Positions 12,487 to 40,815 of a stretch of 64,000 bases of DNA are shown here, in pieces. The number at the start of each line of letters is the position of its first letter. Position 1 is the first letter of the stretch. This stretch comes from Liolophura sinensis (Eukaryota; Mollusca; Polyplacophora; Chitonida; Chitonidae). Made by a program: the position numbers and the translations under genes. The stretch covers positions 65,639,249 through 65,703,248 of the forward strand of contig NC_088295.1 of the NCBI RefSeq assembly GCF_032854445.1, given 5' to 3'. The notes below the pieces were generated by a model. It did not search any database. It saw only the letters and a list, made by a program, of their open reading frames with translations, and was not told the DNA's origin.

Positions 12487-13200
12487 GACCTTCGCCATTC
12501 CCATTGTTGACGATAACCGTCAAATGACCGTCGCTAAACATTGTTGGCGATGACCGTCAAATGACCGTCGCTAAACATTGTTGGCCATGGTAGTCCATTG
12601 ATCGTCGCCATATACTGGTGGCGATGATCGTCAATTGAACGTCTCTATACATTGGTGGCGATGAGCATTGAACATTGAAAGTGATGACTATCACTGTCGC
12701 CAAACATTGGTGGCAAAAAGAACGTCAAATGACCGTCGCCAAACATTGATGGCGATGACCATCACAGTTGCCAAACTTTGGTGGCAAAAAGAACGTCAAA
12801 TGACAGTCGCCAAACATTGGTGGCGATGACCATCACAGTTGCCAAACTTTGGTGGCGATGACCATCACAGTTGCCAAACATTGGTGGCGATGATCATCAC
12901 TGTTGCCAAACACTGGTGGCGATAACCGTCACAGTTACCAAACATTGGTGACGATGGCCATCTCTGTCATCTCTGGTGGCGATGACCATCTCTGTCTCAA
13001 AACCTTGGTGGCGATGACCTTCATTGTCGCCGAACATTGGAGGCGATGACCATCTCTGACGCTAAACACTGGTGGCGATGACCATCAAAGTCGACCACTG
13101 TTGCCAAACTTTGGTGGCAATGTCCATCACAGTGGCTAAACAATGGAGGCGATGACCATCACTGTCGCCAAACTTTGGTGGCGATGACTTTGGTGTTCTG
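12487..13200. repeat. 32-bp minisatellite
   Basis: About 20 diverged copies of a 32-bp unit with core GCCAAACATTGGTGGCGATG followed by ACCATCACAGTT. Divergence is higher at the edges and some units are shortened. Confidence 0.85.
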
Positions 13201-13802
13201 ACATCAAAAATGACTGACGGCAGAATGCTACATATTGATTTGTTCATTATAATCTATAAAAATCTATCATGATGTTAATGAACATAAAATACTTCTTGCA
13301 GCCTAACTCACGTTACTCTTAGAAATACACCATATGAAGGATTTTCAATGAGTAACGCAGTATTTAATTTATTATTCGAATGGATTAACATGTATTTCCG
13401 TTCCCTTTCAGACCTATACTCGATATATAGGTGTACACTCGATGCGCTGCTTCCACTGACGAGAGTGTCACCTAATTGCCCTTTTTTTGTCTTTATTTTG
13501 CAGTTTGTACAAAAGTAGGCCACCGTGTTCTGCTAAGGATACATGCAAATATATGCTGTCTATTTACAGAGAAATTTTGTTCATTGTAACCGGCATGATA
13601 TTCTGTTGTGCACAGAGTACCGGTATATTAGACTTCACAGCAATAATTATGCGTTGAATATATTAATCAGGTCAAGAGAAATGAAAATCACATCTGATAT
13701 GAATTCTAATGCGATTAATCTAATAAAAACCACCACACGGTTGTAATATTCTAACTAAGCATGGTGTACGGATATGTATGTATCTATGTGTGCTTGTTTT
13801 AG

Positions 13803-14052
13803 GTCGTACTTAACAATTTTTAGTCAGTTTATACTGTGCCTTCTTGCGGCAGTGCGAGTCCATACCGCCAAAGTGCTGCTGCCGCTGAAGGATCATACCG
13901 AAGACACTAGACATGACATCCCACCCAGTCACATGACACTGACACCGGCCCATCCAAACCCGTTTTCTTGCTCTGATCTCTCAGTGCTGAGCGCCTAGCG
14001 GGGAAGCAACAAGTACCACTTTTAAAGTTTTTGGTGTGAATCAACTCGGGTA
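13803..14052 (+). mobile_element. Second interspersed repeat family, copy 1
   Basis: Starts GTCGTACTTAACAATTTTTAG, then a CCCACCCAGTCACATGACAC block, then CTCAGTGCTGAGCGCC and ACAAGTACCACTTTTAAAG. The same order of blocks occurs at 40,440-40,815, and its 3' part at 3,866-3,968. No coding capacity; class uncertain. Confidence 0.7.
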
Positions 14053-14054
14053 GA

Positions 14055-15785
14055 AAAAATGTGTTGAGAAAGGTCAACGTTAGTGCCAAGACATTTTTGG
14101 AGTTCAACACTCCAAACAAATGGCAAGTCTGCAAGGTGAATTATGAGAATGGCAACTAGCACAACATTAAACAAGGCCAATGGCTTTAGTCGAACTTGTT
14201 TGACTTTTCAGACAGATTGTTTTCCAAAGCTCTTACACTAATGCTTAGCACGACACCTTAAACTGACCAGCACGAAAACAAATCCACTTAACACAGGTTT
14301 GTTCGTTCAGGAACCATATATGTACTATGACTTGGCGTCAACTGCGACAAATAGACAAATAGATAGGATAGAGGGCGTAAATCTTTATAGGTATAAGATT
14401 AACATTCTTGCCAGATCCCAATTATCACATCAATTATCCCTCATTCGGGGGAGCAATTGTAGTTATGGCTATTCCAGCACTAATTTTGTTTCTTTTCTGT
14501 CTATTTTGATTCTTATTTTCATCTTTTTGCCATTTGGTGGCATCATTTGGAATGGCAGGCTTTGAAGTTTAGTGTCAGACTTGTTTCGGCGGATATTAGA
14601 TGGTACTTTGGCGGAGGCAGAGGTTATTGTTGTCAAGACAGTACCTCCCGGCAAGTCCAGATTTTAGTCACCTCATTTTTACCAGTAATCTCGTGCATGG
14701 CAATAAATAGGATAAGAGTGTTTTTGGATTTGTCGACTGCCAAGCGGCACTGAACGCTACTGTCTAAAAGCAATTGTCTAGAAGAAATACACAAAATGTG
14801 TAGGACACATGTACACATTAATTGTAACAATTTTCTTTGATTAGAGTTTTACGCCATCCTGCGTCTTCACATTAATGTGCACCTTTCATGTATCATGCTG
14901 GTGTGCCTACACTTTAGATGTGTATGAATTTGTGTACCTGCTGTATACCTTTTGTTGATAAATTGAGCTACAGAAACATATTAAAAGTGTTTCTTGCATA
15001 TATCATCGTTATGTACCCTTTGACCTCGGAAAATGTGAGATGTCAAAATTTGAATAAAATAGACGTTCTGACAGCACAACCTAACCACCCCACCCCCCAA
15101 TTCATTACCGAAATGGAACCGTCACAGCGCCCATGACGAGGACAGCAACTATGTATAGATCATTAACTTCGCTCACCATTGCTTTTAGCGTTAACGTTAA
15201 TGAGTATAATACGTAATGCGCCTCGAAAAGTGTCGAGGTTGACAGTCTAAGGGACGCAACTCTGAACTTAAGGGGATAGTTAAATCCCAATGAATGCTTG
15301 TGAAATACCCATACTGTTATCAATTCAATGAGTTATATATCTCTTTGATTAGAGTACTAGAGATTTATAACGGTTGTTGGTGTATGGGTGTCGGGAATAT
15401 AACAGAGAAGAAATTGCCAATGCAGACAGTTTTCCACAAGGCCAATAGACATACGAACATTATTAATTGATCCCTTAGCACGGTACTTCTTTAAAGTACC
15501 ATTCACCATTAAATGCCTACAGGTTTCTTTCCGGACAAACATTTCTTTCCAAACAAAACGCTTCATGTTTTTGTATTATGACACAATCCAGGCATTTATC
15601 GTGAGTCAGCTTGTTTATTCAGGCAATTACAGTATATGAAGTGTTAAGTTGCTAAGTTAACCGAACAGGAATCCCTGTTTTCCGACCTGGATTTGGGCAT
15701 ACAGACACCCGACCTCGTTCTTGGTTACTGAGTCGTGTAGCTGAAGCCGGGCTTGGAACTCTCCCTGCAAACATAAGCAGTTATT
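14055..15785. other. No recognisable gene
   Basis: Short open frames only, on both strands. No splice-bounded coding segment was recognised. Confidence 0.45.
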
Positions 15786-15786
15786 T

Positions 15787-15990
15787 TGATTTGATTGTTG
15801 TTTAAGGCAATATCACGTCATTTTTCACATGTACGACGGCAGTTAGGTTTATGGGTAGAAGAAACGGGAGCACCTGAAGTAAACCACCGACATTCTCTGA
15901 TAAACCCCCTGGCATAAAGCCGCGGTGAAAGCGGCAAGAGTTGGATTAGAACACGCGACCTGGCTGGTCAAGGACTTTGTTGCAGCTAAC
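15787..15990 (-). mobile_element. Divergent SINE-like repeat (minus orientation)
   Basis: TACGACGGCAGTTAGGTTTATGGG followed by AAACCACCGACATTCTCTG and AAAGCCGCGGTGAAAGCGGC. This is a related but distinct variant of the SINE 3' module. Confidence 0.55.
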
Positions 15991-16016
15991 CATTTTAGCC
16001 AGCGAATGTTCAGAAT

Positions 16017-16112
16017 TTATTTAATTATTTACTTGAATGGTGTTTTACATCGCACTCAAAATTATTTCACTTATATGGCGGCGGTCAGCATGATGGTGGA
16101 AGTAAATCCAGT
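16017..16112 (-). mobile_element. SINE 3' fragment (minus orientation)
   Basis: TTATTTACTTGAATGGTGTTTTACATCGCACTC then ATATGGCGGCGGTCAGC, the conserved 3' module in reverse. Confidence 0.75.
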
Positions 16113-16210
16113 ACATCTACAGAATGAAATGTGATCCAACAGACGGAAAAAAATCGTCTAATTTCAATTTGTTTCTGAATCACATTGTATATTATCAGCA
16201 AAGAATATAA

Positions 16211-16483
16211 ATGAAACAACGTGAATTGCTAGATAACCATTCATCTATTTTAAATAGGGATTATTCGTACAATAGAGGTACAGATATCCTTTTCTGGTCG
16301 TTAAGGTACAATGTACAATGCTTTCGTCCAGTAGACCAATACAGACCAGCAGGAACAATAACATGGCCCCTATCTCGTGTGACAGACCTTGAACTAAATG
16401 CTGGTGGATATATTGAAAGTAACTCAGAAACCAAAAATTATTATAAGAGAATGCAAAAAGTCATGCCAAAAAAGATTTTTTAA
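16211..16483 (+). other. ORF with weak Ig-like pattern
   Basis: A 90-codon open frame. Residues ~34-55 (YNVQC … YRPAGTITWPLS) have the spacing of an immunoglobulin-type domain (B-strand Cys, then about 15 residues to the C-strand Trp in an xPAxTITW context). There is no second Cys and no clear splice sites. It could be a decayed exon or a coincidence. Confidence 0.2.
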
Positions 16484-16861
16484 ATAGTAAGAATCACCTT
16501 GGCGGCATATCAAATTTATGCCTTTTTTGAGACAGTGGTCAAAAATTTTCAATTTTTAATCGACGTCAGCTATTAACTTGCTGGGAAAGCGAAACCGAAT
16601 TAACGTCTCCCTTGTGGGATCTTCCCTCTACAGAGTTGTTTTCACAGCTAACATTGTTGACGTCACATCTGCAGGTTACTTAATTCCCGAACTGACCCTT
16701 AGAGCGTTAGGAACAGCTGTAAAGCTAACATTACGCCCCAAGAAGAAATCCGAGTGGCTTAATTGCACCTTTATATGTGTATTAAACATCTTAAAGTGCA
16801 TATTAAGAAATGAAATCAGAACTATTCATGTATCCTTTAAAGGCGATTTATTGACACTCAC

Positions 16862-17036
16862 CGATGCGAGCCACGTGTAAAGAGCATTGACTTTCTCTAC
16901 AACGAAGTTGGTAGGGGCTAGGGTGACCGTACCAGCCTTAAATGGACAGAAACACGGGAGGTTCGTTCCGTCTATCTCTTTGGGACACCCAGAGGTCTTG
17001 TACTTGGATATCATCGCACAGACGTCTGGGTAATGG
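16862..17036 (-). CDS. GM2A-like exon (cysteine-rich)
   Basis: Acceptor TTGTCTTTCAG precedes 17,036; its first base completes a Cys codon from the previous exon. It encodes HYPDVC to TWLAS and ends in phase 0 at TCG/GTGAGT. Confidence 0.78.
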
Positions 17037-18141
17037 CTGAAAGACAATTAATAAGGTGAACAATAAATACTTCATTGGATGTCTCATGTTTTCTGTAATT
17101 GACTAAAGGTCAACACTGGATAATTGTTCGGATCCGTCCAACGTAACAGCAGTATGCGGGACGACCATTGATCTATTATCTGTTATGATTTAATTACGTG
17201 TACCGGTATATATAACTGGCCTAATTGACAAGGTACCAGGTAATCATAGTGTGTACCTGAACTTTCTTGATTGTTTAATATTTTTTTGTCATTTTTAAGC
17301 AAAGGGCAACAAAATGGATCACGATAGCACTATCAGAAGCTGTCGTTATTCCATAAACTGACTTTAACTGCCGGCCAATCATTTGTCAGGATTTAGCTGT
17401 CGTTTCTTCCTTAATTAACACAAAAAGCGGAGAATGACAGACGAGGATTGTCGGAATGACAATCATATAATTAACACAAATTCGATCAAATGTTTATTTA
17501 CTTTTTTTATTTTTTTTATTTTTTTTCTATTTGATCGATGTTTTCCGCTGTACTTAAGAACATTTCACTAATACGACGGCGGTCAGCATTAAAATGGCAA
17601 AATAAATGATTATAATGATTTGATCTGTAGGTTTTCCTTAATTAAAATAAAGGCGATTAGGTGCCGGTCAATCAGCGTCTGGATATATCGTTTTTTTCTT
17701 TAACTCTCTTAAATTTCACATATTTTCCTTCATGACTTCTGTTTTCCTTAGCTAAGTGTGTTTCATCAGTCCACCAGCTGCTTCACTGGAAATGCCTTAA
17801 AATTGTGTTTGAAATGAAAGTTATCCATTTTATTTTTAAAATTCTAGTCACCATACTTGTTTCTCTTGTTTTCCTGGGCATAATAGAAAATGCACATGTA
17901 AGTGTCTCGATTTCTTGACTACTTGTAGCAGCTTACCAAGTTCCCACCTGGGACACACAGGGTATCTTCTGGGGCTGGCCAAGCACGGTTTTGTTAATGC
18001 TCACATCCATGATAATCGGGTTATTACCCACATCTTTTTTAACCTGGGCCGTGAAGTGAGCCCCGATGGTACCCGGAAGCTGGAGTGGGTGTGGGGTAAC
18101 ATCTCCCTCTTTGAAGATGATGGGGCGGTTAGGATCCGTTC
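16862..18141 (-). CDS. GM2-activator-like protein (ML/GM2A family), partial gene
   Basis: Two minus-strand exons (17,937-18,141 and 16,862-17,036) join in phase across a GTAAGC...CAG intron and encode about 126 residues. The product resembles the middle and most of the C-terminal part of ganglioside GM2 activator, a secreted/lysosomal glycolipid-transfer protein with an ML-type beta-cup fold that presents GM2 to hexosaminidase. The cysteine pattern fits: IPC, then GTC formed across the splice junction, PDVC, SGCP, and LPCFCPFKAG (family LPCHCPFKEG). FVVEKVNALYTWL matches the family's FVVP...SWL. One N-glycosylation site (NKT) is seen. The signal-peptide exon should lie above 18,141 and the last exon, with the final cysteine, below 16,862; I found neither, so it may be partial, have long introns, or be a pseudogene. 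Invertebrate members need not handle GM2 itself. Confidence 0.75.
17496..17600 (-). mobile_element. SINE 3' fragment (minus orientation)
   Basis: T-rich run then GATGTTTTCCGCTGTACTTAAG and TAATACGACGGCGGTCAGC. It lies in the intron between the two GM2A-like exons. Confidence 0.7.
17937..18141 (-). CDS. GM2A-like exon (central)
   Basis: Acceptor TGCATGCAG precedes 18,141 and donor TG/GTAAGC follows 17,937. It contributes 67 full codons plus split codons at both ends, from TDPNRP to IPCVSQVGT. No internal stop. Confidence 0.75.
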
Positions 18142-18356
18142 CTGCATGCACGGAAAGACAGTAATGTACTAGTATAAATACGTAGTTGATTGGTGAATTT
18201 TTCACTATAAAATTCCGTCTAGACACAAATTCATTTAATGACTTTACTTAACATTTAACGTTTTTATCGAAATGGAGACGACGTCTTTCGGGTTTATGGC
18301 GAGAGGGAATGCAGTAAAGCACTGCCCTTCACTAAGTGCCTCATAAATCTACTGCC

Positions 18357-18500
18357 TTTATTTATTTATTTAATTGGTGTTTTACGCCGTACTCAAGAAT
18401 ATTTCACTTATACGACGGCGGCCAGCATTATGGTGGGAGGAAACCGGGCAGAGCCCGGGGGAAACCTACGACCTTCCCATGTACGGCCGGAGAGGAAGTA
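18357..18500 (-). mobile_element. SINE 3' part, well preserved
   Basis: TTTATTTATTTATTTAATTGG then GTGTTTTACGCCGTACTC, TTATACGACGGCGGCCAG and GAAACCGGGCAGAGCCCGGG. Closest copy in the window to the family consensus, but without the tRNA-like head. Confidence 0.88.
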
Positions 18501-18639
18501 CTGCCTTAAAGCCACACCCGAAAAAGTCACAGGTGGATTCCAACCTCAGTCAGATGTCAACCGACTTCGGGGACACCAATGTTTTAGGTTAGTTTTAGCA
18601 AGCCAGGGAGGACGCGTGCATTGATGAATACTCATGAAT

Positions 18640-19480
18640 CTTAACCAAATTTTCGGTAGCAACGGTTTCGGTCAGGAGGTTTGTGTTGAAAGGTGGAAAG
18701 TTATACCCATTTTCTCAATCCAAAAACCTGATAAGTGTCGTATATAAGTGAAAATGTCTTGAACACATCGTTAAACATCAGTAAAGTTAATAAATAAATA
18801 AACAGTTAATCAACATAGTAAACCCAAAACAACATACGGTGAATTTAGCTAAGGACCTCTCAAGTGGACATAAAACTAGCGGACGGCCTCCCTCTACATT
18901 CCATGGTACCCAACCACCGGGTCAGTGATTTAAACCAAAATCCATATTCCTTACCACAGTCGACAAATTTAAAATACGAGGCTGAGAATGCCTGTTGGAA
19001 GCAAAGAGCGGACACGACGAGGAAAATTGTGGGGACCATGCTGAAATCCAGAGGTATGCTGTGTTACACTGGGGGAAGAATCTTAACATATAAAGCAGTC
19101 TGACGATATCGTGTGAAAGATTCCACCTGCCCAGTCTCTTTCACACCTTATCTTTTTTGTCAGTGCTGACCTGACGTCCTATCATCATCCGAGGTTCTTT
19201 TAGATTAGAATCTGTTTTAAGCTAGTCAGAATAGTAGAATAATGACCTTAACGCTTGACCTTGGTGCAATTGCTGGAGTTTTTAGTTTTAGTTTGAAGTT
19301 TCAAGAAGTCGATTTTAAGTGGGATCAGTTTATAAGGCACAGCAGGATACTGGTTGTTTACAACGCCTCCACCACTGCCAAAATGACAGATTTAACATTT
19401 CACTTTAAGAGATAAGACATTGAAACAGTCCAGTTCAGTCCAGTTCAATACAGAAGACAATGTCATGATACGACTAGGCT
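18640..19480. other. No recognisable gene
   Basis: Only short anonymous open frames. Confidence 0.45.
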
Positions 19481-19490
19481 ATGTTATATG

Positions 19491-19920
19491 TAACAAACAG
19501 CCACCTATTGCCAAATATGTAACAAACCACCATCCATGGCCAGATATATGACAAACAACAACCGATCGCCACATAAGTGACAAACCACCACTCATGGCCA
19601 AATATGTGACCAACATTCCCCAAGGTCAAATATCTGACAAACAACCACCTATGGCTAGATAAGTGACAACCCACCACCCTTCCCCAGATATGACAACCCA
19701 CCATCCAATGCCAGATATGACAACCCACCGACCCACCGCCAGATATGACAACCCCCCGCAAATTGCCAGATATGACAACCCACCGTCCATCGCCAGATAT
19801 GACGACCTACCACCCATCGCCAGACATGACAGCGCCCCCCCCCCATCGCCTCATATAATGCCCCCCCCCCCCCCCCCATCGCCAGATGTGACAACCCACC
19901 GCCAGATATATGCGACAATC
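19491..19920. repeat. 24-bp minisatellite with poly-C runs
   Basis: Tandem copies of about 24 bp, core CGCCAGATATGACAACCCACC, more diverged on the left. Two homopolymer C runs interrupt it at about 19,830-19,880. Reverse frames give low-complexity peptides of no significance. Confidence 0.85.
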
Positions 19921-20448
19921 CTCTAAATTCAAGGTCAGATTGGAGCCAAAGACAGCTCTACGATTCGAAGATGTAACCTCATTTGTCAGACCTGCGGTAT
20001 TCTGGACTCCTCCCTTACCATAGGCCAGGCTTTCCACATTGCCCGCACATCTGTTAGGCTTACTATTCGTATATCATTAATCAGGCCTCTGCCCATGAAA
20101 ATGGCCGACATTGTTTTAGTGGAAAATGCCCGAGTATGACGTTAAGCAACGATCAAATACATAGATATTTATAATATTGGGGTTACATTAATTAAACTCT
20201 TGCTTGTTTCTGATACTATGTCAGGCACGGATTCATGGGAGGTGTATTACATTTAATTTCCTGCTAAGATTTGCTTTCAGTGAGAAAGAGATTTCTCATC
20301 GATGGTTGTTTAAAGAACATCTTACGTCTGTGCAACGGTATTTGAAACCCGCATCAAAAATCTGTACCATTTCCCGCGCAATGGCGCCTTGGGTAAAATC
20401 CGGATTGATAACAGGTTCTCTGTAACTCATGGGCACTTGTGTTACCTG

Positions 20449-20576
20449 GGACCGGTTTCATAAAGCTTACTCCGTGTTAAGTTGTCCTTAGCTAAGTGCA
20501 TTTTAAATATCTACAACATAATAGGTAGTTAAGGGCTTACTTAGATAAGCGAGTTTCACGAAACCTGGCCCAGCTT
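20449..20576. mobile_element. MITE-like element with terminal inverted repeats
   Basis: Left end TGGGACCGGTTTCATAAAGC and right end CGAGTTTCACGAAACCTGGCCCA are imperfect inverted repeats (about 16 of 21 pairs). About 125 bp, non-coding. A similar end structure occurs at 57,790-57,987. Confidence 0.65.
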
Positions 20577-20579
20577 TGT

Positions 20580-22400
20580 CGCAAATAGTCATCATGTGGG
20601 CACGAATGAAAACCATACCATGCAGCTTATTAGTTTTCATGCTTTCATGGTTATAAGGAGAATGCCAAGAAGAAAACTGACCTGCCTTCGCTATATGCCC
20701 CTCGTCTTTTCAAGAAGCGCAAATATATTCAACAAGCTAATGTTAGAGAGTTGGTATCGCAAGATAAGCATGAAATAGATCAAGCTGGTACTGAGTAAAC
20801 GTGTGGCTATAGCTGAGGGGACAGAAAATGAATCTGCAACATTTTATTTAAAAAATTGGACCAGAGAAGTTACTTATCCAAAAGCACGAATCCACCTGTA
20901 AAATGGGATAAGAGATCCAAGAGATAATGGATATTCCAGACGAAAAGTACATGGAATATGCTTTACGGGTAAGGCTGACGATTTTGTCTACATGTAACCA
21001 ACCACAACACGACGTTGACCTGTTAGAAAATGTGATCTAAAATAGGCATACAGTTACATGTACATTGTACAGTTGCTCTGGGTGCCCTTAGGTCAGAGCT
21101 TCCGAGATCATTTTATCTTAGTTTTGGTACTCAGTTTTGGTACTCATTTGTACCATAAGAAAGGGCAGATTATAACATAAGAAATTCTGCCCACCATTTT
21201 GTACAACGTTGACCAGGGTTATTAAGGTAAACTATCCTGAACTTCCACTTGAAGGTACATGCAGAATAACTACAGAACAACGTATATGACATTTTTGTTA
21301 AAATGTTATAACGCAGTTTCACAACTGTAACAAACAACAAAGTCTTACACACTGAAGTATGTGTACCAGTTTTTATTTATTTCATGCTACATGACCCTCT
21401 GATATATGAAAACCTGATTATCTGGTAGCTCAAAGACAGTAGCTCAAAGTAAGAAAATATATGTCCAACTTAAAATTCCACAAATACATACCACCAGTAG
21501 GCATTTAATTCCTTAGTCTCAGCTAGAGGCGATGATGATTTGTATTTTTGTGTCCAATGTGACACATCTCACAGTTCCTTCTACTGCTAAACTACCTAGT
21601 ACATGTATAGTTTTCACACTGACTTGTTCATTATTTCACTATCTCAGTAACACCATTAAAGACATCCAGGCGTATCTGCAAGTGGTAAAGCTGACCATAA
21701 TAGACATACTAGTACATAACCCATACATTTCATGCTCGATACCAGTAGTGACTTTTAAAATAACTGCATACATGAGTATGATGTAAATTAGTCTCCCATA
21801 AAAACAACTTCAAACTTTTTTATTTTGTTTTCATTTAAAGTAAGGCCACATATATGAAATCAGATTCATATCAAGGTAAATAATGACTCAGATATAAGTT
21901 GGATTATAAAAAATACAATCTGATCATGCACAAACTAAACTGACTTTTTTTCCTGTTGAAAACAATTTTGGATGTGGCATACTCAATGTTGAAAACAATG
22001 TGAAAGAATAGGCCTACTAATCATGCATGAATTTCATGTACAATGACATCAATCATGTTTGAAAGAATTCTGTATTTGCTATACAAATGGTAAAAATAAT
22101 ACCACAAAGCACTGATACAGATTATAGAATACAGATCATTCAAAACCCTCAGTGACTTCTTTGGACTGTAACAGTCATTCACAAAAAAAAAAATGTATCA
22201 ATATGGACAAGGATTCCACACTTAATTTATATGCATTTTAAACACATAATAAGCTGGACGTAGACTGATTATGTAAATGTATTAAACACAAATTTGAATA
22301 AAATGAGGAAATAGCCAGTAGGATGTTCTGTGAATTAAGTAGGGAAAGTATTAACATGCATTATGGTTGGTCAAGACATTGATACAGATGCACCAAGAAA
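20580..22400. other. No recognisable gene
   Basis: AT-rich sequence downstream of the GFUS stop codon with respect to that gene's strand. Reverse-strand AATAAA-like sites occur, for example near 21,820, but the transcript end cannot be fixed. Confidence 0.4.
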
Positions 22401-22404
22401 CCTG

Positions 22405-22530
22405 TATTTGATTGGGGCTTTAAAACATACTCAAAATTACTTCACCTTTATATGTAAGACAGTTGTCAGGTTTATCGGTGGAGGAAACTAGCCTCAGCCC
22501 ACAGGGTATCAGTAAACCTTGCCAAGGGAC
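22405..22530 (-). mobile_element. Degenerate SINE 3' module (minus orientation)
   Basis: TTTGATTGGGGCTTTAAAAC, CTCAAAATTACTTCACC and GTGGAGGAAACTAGCCTCAGCCC are recognisable but diverged. Confidence 0.55.
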
Positions 22531-22960
22531 CAATTTTCGGCCATGATAACATATATATACGCCAAGGTAAATGCACTTAACGCATCACTGCAGCAACTTT
22601 GTAAAACGGATTCCAGGTACTAGACATGCACGTAATAATGCAACATACAGAATTTATATCACAGGTCAAAACTATATCAAATCAGTAAATCCATCTGCAT
22701 CCATGAACCAGAAGAAAGGTCCAGTGATGACTGGTCAGTGCTGATCATCAATCACATAGCAGCGTCTGTTTTTTTTACACCACCTTCATTTTAGTCAAGG
22801 GACCTTCTGAGGTGTGGTCATAGGTTCTCACCAGTTTCCTTCACACTGAAACATGACAGCCATCCTGCCAGTAAAATATTCTGGGTATGCCACAAAACAG
22901 CAATCAAAATGCATTTCACTAAGAAAAAAAAAGACCCACTATAGATCATTCACAATAAAA

Positions 22961-23040
22961 CCGATTTACATGAAAGCCATTCACATAAAACTCATTTACA
23001 TGAAAGCCATTCACATAAAACTCAAGTACATGAACCCACT
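22961..23040. repeat. Outlying copies of the 30-bp repeat
   Basis: Two to three copies of ATGAAAGCCATTCACATAAA plus CTCATTTAC, the same unit as the main array at 23,927-24,350. This block lies beyond the GFUS stop codon; the main array lies in GFUS intron 8. Confidence 0.8.
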
Positions 23041-23218
23041 TATAACAGTTGTCCCAATGCATAATATCTTCAAAATTCATAAATGGTCAATAAATAACAT
23101 AAAAAACTATACTTTCAGTAAACACATGACAAATATCTCCATTGTTCATATTTTGCCATGTAAAACCCATGATAAATATAAATTTCTTCAGTCAAATACT
23201 AACTCCTGATAGGCTGGT

Positions 23219-39705
<16,487 letters not shown>

Positions 39706-40439
39706 TTATTAGCTTTTAACTGTAGCAGGGTTCCAAATTAAAATCACATGAGTGCACACAAGCATCTACCTTTTAATCAATGCATCCAAAAAAGTTTATA
39801 CGTGCAAGGCCATCAGATGCGCAACGTTAAGGCAACTGGAAACATGAGGTTGCGTCACTTGTACACCACAAACAAATATGGTTAAAATGCAATTAAACCA
39901 GGATTCTGTTGCCAGAAGTAATAACAGCTGCATTCTTGGGTTCCAGAGATGACTTGTATCTGACAGATCAAAACTGATTACATATCGGTGCTTTCGAGTT
40001 ATGCATCTTGAGACTTAATTACCCTGGGAAACTTTGTCAATGCACACAAGTATATGCTTTTGGTCTGCCATTCCTTTCAAAGGTCATTAAAATGGTTCAA
40101 GTTGTTTGATCCTGTCAGGAAATTTTTGTCAGTTTTTAATTTTTCTTAATTTCCTCACCAAATGTTTCTTAACTAATACAATGAAGCCTGGTGAACGCTT
40201 TGTGCAAGGGACCCCTGAGCTTAAGTGAGACTCTCTGATGTGTATTCTGGCTAATAGCCTTGTTGCCTTAAACTCACCAATTTTGGAAGCCAAGGTGAAT
40301 ATCTTTCTTTGTTTACATCAAATTAAAGGCAGTGAAAATGTCAGGCCTTTCAGTTCATTATATAGGGGCTTTATATTTCAGGCAAACCCATTATCATCAT
40401 GGAAAATGGTGATATTTTATATAAAGCCTTGAAGTATGT

Positions 40440-40815
40440 ATGTATATATGTATGCCAGGGGTTTTATGTCATACTGCCAAACTGGTACTTAACAATTTTT
40501 CAGTCAATTGACAACAAGAAGTTAAAAAGATGTGTACATATTCTGTGACTTCTTGTGGCAGAGCGAGTCCATGCCGACAAAGTACTACCACTGAATGGTC
40601 ATACAAAAGATACCAGACATGGCACCCCACCCAGTCACATTATACTGACACTGGGCCAAACTGTCATGTTACATTATTCTAACTTCTGTCCCGAGGCAGC
40701 AACATTGAACAAGTACCATTTTTAAAGTCCTTGGTATGACCTGATGTGGCCGGGTTTGTGGTGGGTCTCTTGACTTCCAGGCGGATGTTCTAAACATTTG
40801 GCCACCATAGCGGTC
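40440..40815 (+). mobile_element. Second interspersed repeat family, longest copy
   Basis: TGGTACTTAACAATTTTTCAG, CACCCCACCCAGTCACATTA, ACTGACACTGGGCC, GAACAAGTACCATTTTTAAAG, TTGGTATGACCTGATG and a terminal GGCCACCATAGCGGTC. In GFUS intron 1. Non-coding; class not determined. Confidence 0.75.

Noticed and set aside
19474-20037. Gly/Trp/His-rich reverse ORFs
   Set aside because: Translations of the 24-bp minisatellite and poly-C tracts.
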